Assembly: GCA_029891345.1 (NCBI GenBank)
Contig: CM056997.1
Location: 214,125,212-214,189,211, forward strand
Length of the DNA: 64,000 bases
Origin: Dryococelus australis
Lineage: Eukaryota > Arthropoda > Insecta > Phasmatodea > Phasmatidae
Direction of reading: 5' to 3'
Below are positions 1 through 11,946 of the stretch, piece after piece (the first letter of the stretch is position 1; each line of letters starts with the position of its first letter). The notes beneath the pieces were generated by a model that made no database searches, was not told the origin of the DNA, and worked only from the letters and a program-made list of their open reading frames with translations. Made by a program: the position numbers and the translations under genes.

Positions 1-524
1 TCTAGTTCCTCAGAACTTCCCAAGTCGCAGTACAGATAAACTGAGACAGTGACAAAATCAAAGCCATTGGCTAGCCAGACACTTGAGAATGTGGCAGATA
101 ATAGTACCGACGTTAGTCTCTGATTGTTTAAATCAAACACAGTAATTTAATTTACTGCCTTCTTCAAGACTCCATAATATTAAAACGCTGTCTGCCCGCA
201 AAAAAATAAAATGTGCTTGCCGCTTTTTAAAATATTTTTATCCTGTGTTTTGTTTCGGGATATAAACGCACCAAGTACCAATGCTGTACAAGATGGTAGA
301 CGGGCTGGAGTGTCGATAAACACACAAGGAGGCAGATTTCACAAACCAGTTATGAAAGAGTGATGATTATTCATTGCTTAATACGAGGAGTTATACACAT
401 CGAAATTACCACGGAAATAAAATTAATATTTACTTATAGAGTGAAAGCGAAGGGAAGGTGATTGTCAGCACTGACTGTTCATGACGTATGTGCCGGCCAG
501 TGGAAACATTGTCGGTACCATCCA

Positions 525-648
525 AGCGCAGACAGGCACAAGTATCCCGTTCAATTCCGGATTAATTTACCAGCTCAAGTGTTGCAAACGCAGACAGGCA
601 CAAGTATCCCGTTCAATTCCGAATTAATTTACCAGCTCAAGTGTTGCA
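525..648. repeat. 62-base direct duplication
   Basis: Two adjacent copies of a 62-base unit (525-586 and 587-648) differ at only a few bases. Each contains the string cgcagacaggcacaagtatc followed by the same run up to ctcaagtgttgca. The near identity implies a recent local duplication. The ORF running through it is explained by the repeat and I do not call it a gene. Confidence 0.9.
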
Positions 649-1659
649 ATCGTTGTTTTTTGGTGCATACGGTACTTGTGTCGAACATGCTTTTCACACC
701 CGGTGAACAGCGTACTGCATGTCCGTTGATGCCAGCATAGACCATCCACAAACAATAGGTGCAGAAATTTCAACAAATCGGATTTGCCACAAAGAAACGC
801 TTAAAACACCAACCACCAGTTCTTTGTTTCGTACAGTTATGACCATAACCCTCCTTCACGTGCAACATGCATTAGCCATGGCCACGAGGATTGGACGAGT
901 TAATACATGCCGCCACCTTCCAATGAATACAGCACATACATGTACGTCTGTTCTTCTTTTCAACTTTAGGTATGTCATCAATATCACGACCAACGTGCAC
1001 ACCTACGTTTATTGCACGCTATTGTCGAAGACGCGAGTCCTTGCTATTGGATACATGTAATCACGTGACCTTAAGCTTTACGCGCAAAGTACTAAGTACT
1101 TGCATCAGAACATTGGCCTGACAGCGAGAGAAATGCTCCTAAAAAAACAATCCACATTTAATCTAGTAAACACGTAGCACGAGAAGAACAAGTGATAAAC
1201 AATGCCCGATGGAGAAGTAATTTACTAAATACAACTTTTTGTTTTAATGTTGAAGTGTTTCATTCCTATAGTTACAACGTAACAAATATGAGGATTTCTC
1301 TTGCCATCGCGATGTGATATCGTCCTTTTTCGCCTATGCGGATAGAACCTCAGTACTCTCCGACAACTTGTGAATCGGCTGAACATAACGAGCTTTTGGA
1401 AGTCAGAGTCCTTTGAAGGATGTAACATGCATGCTCAGCTTGTTCCAATAATGCTTCGCTATTCACGTTATTTCATATATTTGCCCATTTTTCTTTAGTA
1501 ATTAATACGGTTGTACTTAGTTTGAGGCTTCCTATGTTGTTCTGTTTCTCCTCCTTTCGTCCGTCATCTCGCTCGGCTCTGCTCGCCTTTCATTCTTCAC
1601 CAGTAAAACTGATAAGATGCACGAGCAAAACTTTCACTTGCCTAGACTCTTCAGGCTGA

Positions 1660-2672
1660 TTATGGTTAGGCCGATATTACACGAACCTGCAGCCGTAGTT
1701 GGTTCTTGTACAAGCTTCTACAAGCCCTGGTGCACGAGCCGGTATACCAGCCGCTATATGAGCTGCCATGGAAGATTCATATTACACGACAACAGTTCGC
1801 CTACTAGCATTTGGCACCCTCGGTGGGGGCGCAGTGTGTGGTTTGTAGCAAATATGAACCCCATTCGTAGAATTGCTACCAGTTAGTAACAAGCATATGA
1901 AAAAAAACTAGATAGCACATCTTAATTTTGCTATATTACTATTCGCCTTTTACATAAATCGATTGCTTGCTAGTATAGTTTCATTCGTTTTCTTGAAAAT
2001 GACGTGAAGTGTTGGTTTTAATCTTGACGAAAATTACTGACCGGTTGCAAAAAATGTTTTTCTCTTTACGTGCCGTGATATTATCCGCATGTAAAATTTA
2101 ATGATTAAAAAAAGTTCTCGGTCCGACGGAGCTTTCAGCTCATGCCCATAAGTCGCATGTTACTCGTGAGTGTTGAAACTTTCCCCCTGTGCTACCAGTT
2201 CACACGCCACATAACGAGTTTATACAGGTAAATATGCCTAATATGTTTACTAAATTTTTTTCATACAGTATGTAATGTTTAAGTATTTAGAACGGTTTTA
2301 ATCAGTGATTACATTTGCCATCACCAATATTATTCGTCGTTGTCGTATTTTAAATTTATTTCGAAGAGCTTCAACCTCACGAATGCATAATCAAGATGGA
2401 GGCGTCCTTTTCGGTTTCTTCATCAACTCGTTTGAAGTAGTAGCCACGGGGAGCGCCCTGCGCTCTGAAACTGCGATGTGATTGGCCAGATTCGGAACCT
2501 GGTATGGGACATGCCACGAAAAATAGGACGTGTCCAATTACCGAACCTGGTACGAAATCTGGCCGTGCATGGCGGGAAATGCCATGTCGGGTGCCATACT
2601 AGCCCGTATACCGGCCGCTATGGCGGACCTTGCACAAGCGTTTACGGAATCAGTTATAGTGTAATATCGCCT
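1660..2672. repeat. Pair of possibly related, inverted GC-richer patches
   Basis: The patch at 1660-1820 (plus) and the reverse complement of 2478-2672 share an opening close to gg(c)cgatattacac, a cgcttgt(a/g)caag-like stretch and a ccggtatac core. Similarity is imperfect. They could be two old copies of one nonautonomous DNA transposon in opposite orientation; I cannot define termini or target duplications. Confidence 0.3.
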
Positions 2673-2934
2673 GTATGGAAACATTTAAAATCAACGTTTG
2701 AAAATTGTCACTGTTCCTACAATAAAGTTGGTAACGCCAAACAGGAAGTAGTTCCTTATATTAACGTTGAATTAAAGGTGATGTCAATACTGATATGGTT
2801 TATTTTACATTCCGTATTCTAAATGCATATAAGTTTAAGAATATGCACATTAGCAAAATATTTGCTTGTCTGATAATTTCACAATTTTACTTGACCACCG
2901 CACGAATAAAGCTGATCCCATAAAATAATAATTC

Positions 2935-3030
2935 TACACATGGCGGAAGGATACATAATGTGCGTACGAGTTGACCATAGGCAGGGCTTTCAAACTTGCT
3001 CATTTTACCGTTAACAGCCTATCTTACTGG
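2935..3030 (-). repeat. Dispersed repeat family A, copy 1 (partial)
   Basis: Read on the minus strand, this has the order: ggctgtt, a cggtaaaatgagca-like box, tgaaagccctgc, then gtatccttccgccatgtgta. The same order recurs near 8985, 10040-10330, 34700-35045 and 36390-36620. This marks an old dispersed element; no coding capacity is visible in any copy. Confidence 0.5.
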
Positions 3031-3111
3031 TAGTTTATTTACCTTAGTTTGGACTGGGAAGTCCTGTGGCTTGGTAAGGCCTCTCTATGATGCACGACAC
3101 TTTAGCAAGTG

Positions 3112-3173
3112 AGAACGGAAGAGCGCAAGAAAGGAAGAAAGCGAGCGAGCAAGCGAGAGAGAGAGAAAGAGAG

Positions 3174-3204
<31 letters not shown>

Positions 3205-3225
3205 AAGAGAGAGAGAGCGAGAGCA
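3112..3225. repeat. GA-rich low-complexity tract
   Basis: A purine-only stretch of gaga and gaaa units. The arginine/glutamate-rich ORFs on the plus strand and leucine/serine-rich ORFs on the minus strand across it are translations of simple repeat, not genes. Confidence 0.9.
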
Positions 3226-3319
3226 CATACTGAGACGACTTGCCCACAGCACAGAATCTCTGAGAATACAGAGACGAAAAAGCCGCACATAACGCAAACT
3301 CCAGCCACACGCCAGCAGA

Positions 3320-3470
3320 ATGGCGCCGGAACAGAATACCTGACTCGAATTGTTTCCCCCAGCTCTTGCATTCCGGCGCTACTTCACATTCACCTCATTT
3401 CACCCTCATCGTCTCTCAAGACCTCGATAATAAGAGCCGTCCAAATCTCTCCACTCCACTTGAATTAGAG
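3320..3470 (+). mobile_element. SINE, 3' part
   Basis: The stretch contains cattccggcg, then ttcaccctcatc, then ccaaatctctccactccact. The same blocks in the same order follow the tRNA-like heads or appear in the copies at 12919-13115 (minus) and 59909-60130, and the tail block recurs near 27420. I therefore read it as the 3' body of the same tRNA-derived SINE; the tRNA-like head is not recognisable here. Confidence 0.6.
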
Positions 3471-4276
3471 AGGTCATATGTTCTATATTGTCGCCTATAA
3501 TTGTGAACCTCTTCCAATGCTTTAAAACTACAATAAAATGCCCTCTGTTTTCGTATGTATATTTATAATTTAGTCGACTGCTGGTTTTGGGTATATGACT
3601 CAATTGACGTAATACAATATTTAATTTGAATGTTGGTGGTGTAATTAAATGCCCCTTGTTACGCAGATTTTTTTTTCACATCAATGCTGTCCCATCTGTC
3701 GATTATTTTTGCCTGTCGGTCGGCATATGTGACTGCACATGTTATTTGTCTCAGTCGATGGCATCGCGCGTGTCTTGTTTAAATCACGCGGTTACTCAGA
3801 TGTGATACTAAATTTATCATCTTTGATGTGACCAGTCTGTTTTAGCATTTCATTTCTAATAATGCAACGAAACTATTTACACATGCTGTGCAACATCCCC
3901 TAAACCGCCAGTATGCACCATGATTTTTTTTATTACGTTTTTATTAGTCCGTCAGAGTCCTGTCAGCTTCTTTATTATTACGACGTCAATGTAAATGTGA
4001 TTTGCGGTGCACGGCAAATAAAAAAAAATGATTTTCAGGTTTTGATTTCAGTTGTCGCAGTGCAGCACATGAATTTCCAATAGTTTTATTTAAGAAACAA
4101 AAAAAAAAAAAGGTATTTTATACACTTCTCAGCCTACCCTGTCCTGCCTATGCTGAAAGGCTGCGTATATATTCTAGCTTATTCACCGACATCTTGGTTC
4201 CACAAGGGGGACCAAGCTTCTAACTTTCTGTAACAGTGCCCAACTTAATTTACGTAAATTGAGAATCGCAGTGTAT
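3471..4276. other. Stretch without a recognisable feature
   Basis: AT-rich sequence with short A and T homopolymers (for example an A run near 4099). I see no ORF with coding character and no terminal repeats. Confidence 0.6.
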
Positions 4277-5028
4277 TGTTACGTGTCGCTGGTCTGCGCC
4301 GCTGACCTTACCTCAGGCCGCGTGAGCGGACGGAAGAGGACAGTGTAGTTGGATGGTTTACGGACGCGCGCGATACCAGTTGCAGCCGGAGACGTGGCGG
4401 CGACGACAATTCAAAGGAATTGTTACAAAGCACTCCTGTTATGCCTATCAAGAAGCGTGCCGCTCTCGACCTAAGGTATCGGGTGTCTTTGATACATCTG
4501 AAGAATGTTCTGGATTACTGACCTCGCTTCTCTCAGCTAGACTCTGGGTGTGGCGAACCTTCCTAGTCAAGGCCAGCGGCTATAAACGCCGGTATTGTTA
4601 AATGGATGAATTTCAGAAATGGAAGACTAGCGAAAAGAGAAGCGCGCGGCGAGATAAGTGACCAGCGGGAGGAAGATCTGCGACTGCGAGCATCATATCA
4701 GCGAAGAGTACGACAGTAGGCCGGACTATTGGACTGGATGCATGAGTGAAAGACATTACAAATGTTGGCAACAGATAGACTGAACGTGTGTTAATAATGA
4801 GTATTATTTAATTAACAATAGCCAGATACATAAAAAAGGACGTTAATTAGAGTTGCGAGATACATTATATTTTGCTGAATAAAAAAAGTAATAGTGGAGA
4901 CAGATAGTTTAATATCGTAAATATGAACCGCGTGAAAAAAACTTATAAACCTATGTAGTTCTTTTATTTTTTATTAAGACCTCCACCCTTCACGAACTCA
5001 GATACGCTCCTCAGACGTCCATGTGACA
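4277..5028 (-). mobile_element. Solo LTR of an LTR retrotransposon, copy 1
   Basis: On the minus strand this 752-base unit begins TGTCACATGG and ends ACGTAACA, the TG...CA pattern of LTRs with short inverted ends. It is flanked by an exact 4-base duplication, gtat at 4273-4276 and gtat at 5029-5032. Over most of its length it is collinear with 62824-63563 on the plus strand, including the blocks ggaggtcttaataaaaa, tctttcactca(t/c)gcatccag, cccagagtctagctgagag and tgataggcataacagg. No gag or pol sequence adjoins it, so I call it a solo LTR, probably Gypsy-like from the TSD length (inference). The ORF on the plus strand at 4353-4601 is antisense LTR sequence, not a gene. Confidence 0.88.
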
Positions 5029-5032
5029 GTAT

Positions 5033-8000
5033 GTTTCTGCATGCGGTTATGCGCGCGTGTCATCACACTTATTTCATAAGGGCAAAGGTTTCAAATATTC
5101 AAATAAAATAATATATACTAAATATTACCGTTTTTGGTTATGTGAAGACAACATATAAACACAATTTATTTTGAAAATAACGGACAAACTGTTAACCAAA
5201 AGTTACAAATACTTGATAGAAATTGTAGTAGTAAGCTATCATTGTTTATCAACCCAGGGGGCGAAGCTCCATACTAAGCGCCTACGCATTATAATTCTAG
5301 TATAACTAACATGCTATTCCATCGCTCGCGTCTATTCCGCCAGTTTCTCTGATCCCTCCACAAACAGATATTACATAAACACACTTATAAATCAGATAAC
5401 TGAGTGAGGTTGTTTCGTTACGGTCTTGGCTGCAATGAAAGAGAATATTACATCTTTGCATTAGGATAAATATAATAATTCCTTTACATTTATACAACTT
5501 TAGGCAATAAAGTGTACGAAATAAAGAACAACGGAACTAGAACTTTTCAACTTATTTATTATCTCATGAAGTATTTGCATAACTGCGAATTTGGCGTAGC
5601 AGCGCATTTGATGAACGACAAAGATAATGTCCTCGTGTGGAAATGTGGCTTCTTTGAGATCATTCCACTAGCTCATTGGATGACGGTATTGGAGAGAATA
5701 AACAATGGAGAGAAATTCGTTGCCGTTTTCTCCTTACGACCCTCTCTGTCGTTCTTTACCTCTTTCCTTCTCTCTCCTTCATATATGCTGCACCGCCCTA
5801 GGCGACAAAGAGATATGACAGCGCTTCCATCTGCTCCCGAGCAAATAAACTTGGATACACGTTTGCTTGTGCAGGAGAAGTGGCAGTTCCCGCACAGAGG
5901 ATATGAAACGTCGCCTTTGTGAGTTAATTCACTCAAGACATGAGCGGATGAGAAATGAAATGCTGTGTTGAATTTCTTAAGGCGAATTCACTATATTAAG
6001 CTACGTTTGTGAAGTGAATGCTTACTGAATTACAGCACGCAAGTTTACAGCGAGAGCGGATCTACAATGTTGGTTGTTTTATGGGGGGGGGGGGGGGGGG
6101 AGAAATTCATTGTCTCGCTGTGAAGGTTAAAGTCTAGACTTAACATTTGTGGCATGGAAGAGGTACACTGTCTCTTCATAATGTTAGGAAACAATATTAA
6201 ATTAATCAAAATCAGAATTATTAAACAATTCTACAATGAGATAGCAGCCCACAATCATTTGTTTTTATAGGGCCACAAATATATTTAGCTGTCTCAACAA
6301 AATAATTTGTTGAGTAAACACAACTTGGAATGCAACACAATTAATTTTGTTCGTTTATCAAAGCACATATTTGAATAAAGAAAACCTCTATTGGGGCAAA
6401 AGAAATTTCACTGTCAACAGAATATTTTGTTGAATCATATCTATATAATTTGTTTAACCACTAATTTGATTGCCTTAGTTCGAAAATACAGCTAGGGCGT
6501 TTGTTTTAATTTCTGTGATAATTAGGATAGCGAGGGCATTTATTAGTACATCTATTGATGCTTAATAATGGTTTAAACATCCTAATAAAACAAGTTGAAC
6601 AGGAAACTAAAGAGAAAAGCTGTAAAACTTGAAATATTTGTTTGCGCACATATGTCTAGTATCTGAAACGTTTGCATTTAAAACCATCCGAACTTGATCA
6701 GTAGTCGTCACTTCAGCAGAGATTACTAAGTCGTGACGCTCGGATACGAAGAGTCTTAGCTCGAACCTTCGTGGGGCTTACAATTTTTTATACTAACCAA
6801 AACTATTTAATTTACGTAGATCGGAACAAATATTTTATTGCAATAACCAACTCATTGTTTGGGGCAACCGAATAACAACAAATTTATTTTTTTCAACTAC
6901 AAAATATTTTATATACTTACAAACAAATAATTTGGTTTCCTCCAAACAAACCTTGTTTAATTCAACAAAACATTTTCTCAATGTGGCATTATTTCATTTC
7001 AGAACCAAAACATCACAGGACAGTCTCATGACTTTCATGTCAACTTAAAAGTGTTTTTTTTTTTTGGGGGGAGGCAATAGTTTGAACTAGAAAATAAGTC
7101 AAAGCGGATTCTTTAGAATTTATATTTTTTTGTTCTATAATTATAGGTAGAAATGATATTATGTTAATTTGTATTCCTATTCAAAGGGGGGCTTATGCCC
7201 CATGTGACCCTCCAGTATTTGTGGGTATTGTTAATTTTTCAATCATTTTTTCTTTCAATCTGTTCGGCTATGTGGCGCTTACAGAAAACAGTCTAAATTA
7301 CTATGACCAGAAATGTGAATCTAAAGTGACGAAAATTTCGAATATGTTGTTCTGAAAACTGAGTGCGAGGTTCGTAAACGGTACAGAAACATAAATAAAA
7401 AGTTATCACTTGGGCCCGAACAAAGCCTCTTTATCCCAACAAGTGCTGAACATTTCAGGAGGAAGGCAGCACAGCAAAAAGCAAACATTGTATTAATATT
7501 AGTGCATATTAGTTTTTGGTAAGAATAACGTTTCTAACATCTAAAAAATCAAAACGAGGTGAATTTCGGTAATTATTTCAAACATTTACTGCAGAGTCTA
7601 TTATGTCTTCCGTCCCTGGAGTAGACTATAGCGATGGATTATATGATAATGTTGTCAGTTACTAACTGTCTTAAAGTTGCACATAACCACGGCTGCTGAA
7701 TCTTCACAGTGACCGCCGGCCAACATACTCTAAACAATTTTCTTTCCCTGGAACGCAGTACAGTTTTACATGTTCTCTGCCAGAACTAGGTTATAAATGG
7801 ACACATTACTCTTTCTTCTTCGTCCTTCAAAGTGAACTTTTCATGCAACGGCACATATTCATGTCATGGCAGGGAACAATCACCTTAATATAGAGGAAAC
7901 AACATTTTTTACGATTATTTCACAGTATATATAATACAGATGGATATCGTCTCAACCTGGGAGGGATTTTTTTTAGCAACAAGACTTATATTTAATTGAG

Positions 8001-8984
8001 TTGCATAAATTACACCTTTCATCTCTCACAAGCACGACAAAAAGAAAATATTTGTAACTACTGGAACGAGGCAATTTAATTAAGTTTATTTGTAAACTCC
8101 AGTCCCTCCATAACCACAAATATGCTTCCGATCGATGAGTCAACATAATTATAAACTGTATGTATACGAAAGTCTAAAAGTATACTGCTTTCACGCCAGG
8201 TTTTTTTTATCGTTTTGAGAACTAATACAAACATACCGTTATTTTAATATTTCTCTGTAAACGATATCACTAGAAGCGCTAGTATGTACAGTCCTTTGCG
8301 TTCAATACAGGCCTGCTACAATAATACAAATAAAATATTAGTTAATGATTGCGGTACAGAATTACAACCGAAGTTTCAGTTATTTTAGACAGCTTTATTT
8401 TCAGTCAAATTGAATGAAGGATCTGTACAAAAAAAATTACAAGCCTGCTAAGATGTCAATTCTTTATTAATGTTTTGAACATATTATATGGCATAATTGT
8501 CTTTGTTGCGTAACGTCACAAATTCCCAACCAGAAACGGAACTTAAGGAGATTTAAAAACAATTTTTTTCTACACAAAGGACGATGAAATTTGATTTCAT
8601 ATATGCTATTCAGAGAGTTAATTTTCCCATAACATCCAATTTTACAGTTTAAAAAACAATGTTAATTATTCACTTTGCCTCCTAGCAGACTCGTGGAAAT
8701 CTTGGAAAATAAAAAACACGGCCATGGAAGTGTTGGTTCGCCGTAATTTTGATACTTCTTCGAAAGAACATGATAATGTCCTCCGCCACACACAACGTAG
8801 TCACGTGGAAATCCACTCAAACGAGAAACGCGGGGGGAGGGGGGGGGGGAGGATTTATCAATGTGGCTATATCGTTGGTTTATCCTGCGCATGTTCAGTA
8901 CTAGAGTGTGCATCGTAATTTCAGGGACAGTACAAAGAAATCAAAAACTTGTAGAATTTCCCAACGGATGCCGTTTAAATAGTG
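5033..8984. other. AT-rich stretch without a recognisable gene
   Basis: ORFs at 5512-5922 (plus) and 5673-5936 (minus) overlap each other and resemble no family I know; I do not call either. There is a G homopolymer near 6083-6100 and another near 8831-8850. Between about 6270 and 6990 several aacaaaat/ttgttga-type strings recur and the ends are weakly inverted, which may be an old DNA transposon, but I cannot fix termini. Nothing else stands out. Confidence 0.5.
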
Positions 8985-9100
8985 ACTGTCGCCAATTGTT
9001 GCAGCTGTTCGCGGTAAAGTGAGCACTTCTGAAAGCCCTGCTTAAGATCTATTTGTATGCACGTTGTGTAGTCTTCCGCATTATGTCAAATTGACATCGC
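8985..9100 (+). repeat. Dispersed repeat family A, copy 2 (partial)
   Basis: Plus-strand order: agctgttcgcggtaaagtga, gcacttctgaaagccctgct, then a diverged gtagtcttccgcattatgtc block. This matches the block order of the copy at 2935-3030 (read on minus) with moderate divergence. Confidence 0.5.
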
Positions 9101-9563
9101 TTTATTCACGCGTCGATCAAGTGAAATTGTGAAATTATTATAAAAGGAAATATTTCCAAAATCTGCCCACTTTTACACTTCGATGAAATAAACAGAAAGC
9201 GAAATAAATAATTTAAGTTGTCACAAATTGTTACCTAACACTTTTTATTTGACGTTAAGTTATGAAACTACTTTCCCTGCGCCTTTACTGGGTGCAAGTC
9301 ACTCAGTGTACACGTCCAAAAATACTCACTTTATCGTCAACAATTACCCTGTGCGTGAGGTAACAAAAGAGAGAAAGGATGAAAAAAAAAGGGGGGGGGG
9401 GATTACGTGGTGGAAGCAACGTAAACACAGTAACCTTAGAAAAAATACACAACATTATCCTATCAAACATTGAAAATAACAAAATAATATATGTACTTCG
9501 GCTATGACGAGAAGTCAATAAAACGAGATGACGGCGTCGAATTCAGCTTGGGAGGGGTGGGTT

Positions 9564-9591
9564 GGAGCACCTAGCCTGGGCTAGGTGCTCC
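9564..9591. repeat. Perfect 13-base inverted repeat (hairpin)
   Basis: Arms ggagcacctagcc (9564-9576) and ggctaggtgctcc (9579-9591) are exact reverse complements separated by two bases. The flanks extend the match only marginally. It stands alone in AT-rich sequence. It could be a structured RNA stem, a transposon end or chance; the sequence does not decide. Confidence 0.85.
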
Positions 9592-10039
9592 ATCCTTCAT
9601 CACTGTTTCTAATTCTACACTAAGTTAACACGAAAGTTAGAACAGACTTTTGTTAGTTATTAATTTCCCCGAGATATTTCGGATGGCTGATTGGGGAGTG
9701 GTTCACACGATAAATTATCTAATTTTTTCTTAAGTAACACTTACGTCCAAGGCCTATTAGTAATTCGAACGCAGAATCTTGTGCAACTGTACATTTTTGA
9801 CAGGCATTTTCGTAAAGGTTGGCAATTAATAAATGTGTTGTGTATAATTATTTGGTAGTGAATACACTCACATTGCAGATTACGGGTCTAATTGTAACAA
9901 TACAAATATAAATAACAAAGAAGCGTCAGCCTAAAAAAATAATTGAAGCTGTTTAACCACAAAATCGCTTTAAAACGTAAATAAACACTGACTACACTTT
10001 TGAAACATGTGTTGTATATGCATACATGTCGTACATGCA

Positions 10040-10330
10040 TATGTAAGGGCTGTTCATGGTAAAGTCAACACTTTTGAAATCAACTTTCAAAAACAACCAT
10101 TGTTCATAACTACATACGTATATGCTACAGTACACAATTGTGTGTGTGCTTTATAAACAATAGAGCAAATTTCGGTGTGTTAGTCGGATGGCGAATGATT
10201 TGGGATCAGGTCTACAGCAAAGTGAAGTTTACATATGGCGGAAGGGTACAAATGAGAAAAAAGTAAATCCTTCGTAGTGCTTTCAGAAGTGGTTAATTAA
10301 CCGTCAGCAACCTACATATACATTATCTAC
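10040..10330. repeat. Dispersed repeat family A, further pieces
   Basis: At 10045 (plus) there is gggctgttcatggtaaagtc and acttttgaaatcaac. At about 10220-10310 the reverse complement gives ggttaattaaccacttctgaaagca and, further on, cccttccgccatatgtaaac. Together these look like two pieces of family A lying in opposite orientation, perhaps an inverted pair. Confidence 0.45.
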
Positions 10331-10339
10331 ATACACGCA

Positions 10340-11000
10340 CATGGATATCATCTTAAGCACGGCAGAAATCCCCGCACCTTCGAGTTAAATACCATTTTAC
10401 AAATGGCCACATCCGCCCTTGGACTGCAGCACTGAATCACAGGCACGGGTAGATACCTCCCAACCCGATCCAGGACACAAGGTGTACTGCGAGCGGAGAT
10501 GGAGTACGGAAGGTATGTTGGTTGAGGGAGGGGCACCCCTGTCACCGACATCTCAGGAGAAGGGTTAATCTTGAGCAACGGGGGGAGCAGAGGGATGAAC
10601 GTCGACGGGTGTCAGGACGGGGTGAAGGTGAGCTCACGTGACTTAGTCTTGCGCGGGAATGCGGGGAGATAGGAGGGATATGTGGCGAATCTGCCAGTAA
10701 CTGTTGTCACATGGCCAGTTGCCCCTCTCAGGAGACGTGACGTGGACTCTAGCCAGCGGACTTGCTGCGAGGATTATATAGCCTTAGCCCTCGTGGCCCC
10801 TGCCGATACTGGATTAGCCCTGCTGATTGTGCCCCAGCCCCACTGCCTGATGACCCGCGACAGCGAGAGAGAGAGAGAAAGCGGGGGGGGGGGGGGTCCA
10901 GAACCCCAACTTAAACCTTCACTTCTCTTCCGTATCTCCCTCCACCAGTATCCGATTACACCGCGGTGGAGATAACCACGTGCAAGAGCTCTTACAAACG
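10340..11000. other. GC-richer stretch with GA tract, no gene recognised
   Basis: Base composition rises over about 10380-10980. A gaga tract and a G run sit at about 10860-10898. ORFs on both strands pass through (10682-10975 plus, 10774-11004 minus) but are built largely on the simple repeats and have no recognisable domain or flanking splice signals. I see no gene here. Confidence 0.5.
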
Positions 11001-11009
11001 CCATTCTCC

Positions 11010-11500
11010 GCTTAAGAGAAATCCCTAGTAAAATTAATCGAAAGCCTGAATGTTACGTCTAGTTACAAGGCGAATCGTGTTCCCGGGACGTTGAATTACT
11101 GCCTATAGTCTATTTGCGGTTTCTTCACATTTGTTTACATACTGATTGCGCACCAATGCGGTGCGCTGTCCCTTTGCTGTAATTTTCTAGACTTTGTTTG
11201 CATGAGGCGGGGGAATATCCGGGAAGGGGAACTTTAGCAGGGCTTCAGTATAAGTTGGCAGCGACCGTGAGTGGACTACAATTGGATCCGTGACAGTAGA
11301 ATACAATTACACGCAATGTCTGCCAATAGATTGTGACTACTAATGTCACTTTAAAACATTTCAATGGCTAAAACAATAAGTAGTGGCTGTAGGTTTTGTT
11401 CCTTTGCTGAGAAAAGGTCGTCTTCCCACAACACATGAATTTACCGAGATACCCGCAAACGCTGATTGTACAGATAATATTTTTCTGGGTTCTTAAGAGA
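11010..11500 (+). repeat. Dispersed repeat family B, copy 1
   Basis: This stretch is collinear with 21690-22095 in the same orientation. Shared anchors in order are: aatccctagt / aatccctggt, gcctgaatgttacgtctagt / gcctgaaggttaggcctacgtctagt, an attacacgcaatg / attacacacgatg block, gtggctgtag / acggctgtag, ttcccacaa / ttcccagaa, and gagatacccgcaaacg / gagatacgcacagaca. Divergence is high, so it is old. No protein-coding remnant is evident. Confidence 0.6.
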
Positions 11501-11806
11501 AAAAAATAGCACCCATCTTGCATAGGAACCTTATAGTAATTTTTAAAAAATATTAATGTTCGAACTTTATGACCAGACGTTAAAAATAAAAACTTGCAAT
11601 GGCATAGAGAGAGGACTACTGAACCGAATAAAATTTCTAAGGTTTCAGTCACACCCTTTTTTTCCCCAGGTGGGACAAAAAAGATTAAATAATGAAGAAA
11701 CATTGATTTGATTACGGTCACAGATGTAAAACGAGCAACGGGAGAAATACTGAATTTATTATCATCGTAGCACTTCAAAAATTTTTCCCTACGTTTTTAT
11801 ACAAGT

Positions 11807-11946
11807 ATGAAGTCTTTGCCTCGCAGCCCCGAAGTCTTTGCCTCGCAGCCCCGAAGTCTTTGCCTCGCAGCCCGGAGTCTTTGCCTCGCAGCCCCGGAGT
11901 CTTTGCCTCGCAGAGCCGGAGTCTTTGCCTCGCAGCCACGGAGTTT
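11807..11946. repeat. 23-base tandem array, about six copies
   Basis: The unit is close to gaagtctttgcctcgcagccc, repeated six times with one- or two-base differences. The short plus-strand ORF 11807-11998 is a translation of this array. Confidence 0.95.

Larger units (their letters stand above)
1..3040. other. AT-rich stretch without a recognisable gene
   Basis: No reading frame here has coding character: the longest ORFs are about 90-115 codons, have mixed composition and match no family I know. Within it I see a 62-base duplication (525-648), two possibly related GC-richer patches (1660-1820 and 2478-2672) and one copy of a dispersed repeat (2935-3030), listed separately. The rest shows nothing I can name. 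Confidence 0.6.

Noticed and set aside
3044-3371. Serine/leucine- and arginine-rich ORFs
   Set aside because: They translate a GA-rich simple repeat.
4353-4601. 82-residue ORF as a host gene
   Set aside because: It is antisense to a solo LTR with defined ends and target duplication.
5512-5936. Overlapping 136- and 87-residue ORFs
   Set aside because: They oppose each other, have no recognisable domain and no splice signals; I could not support either.
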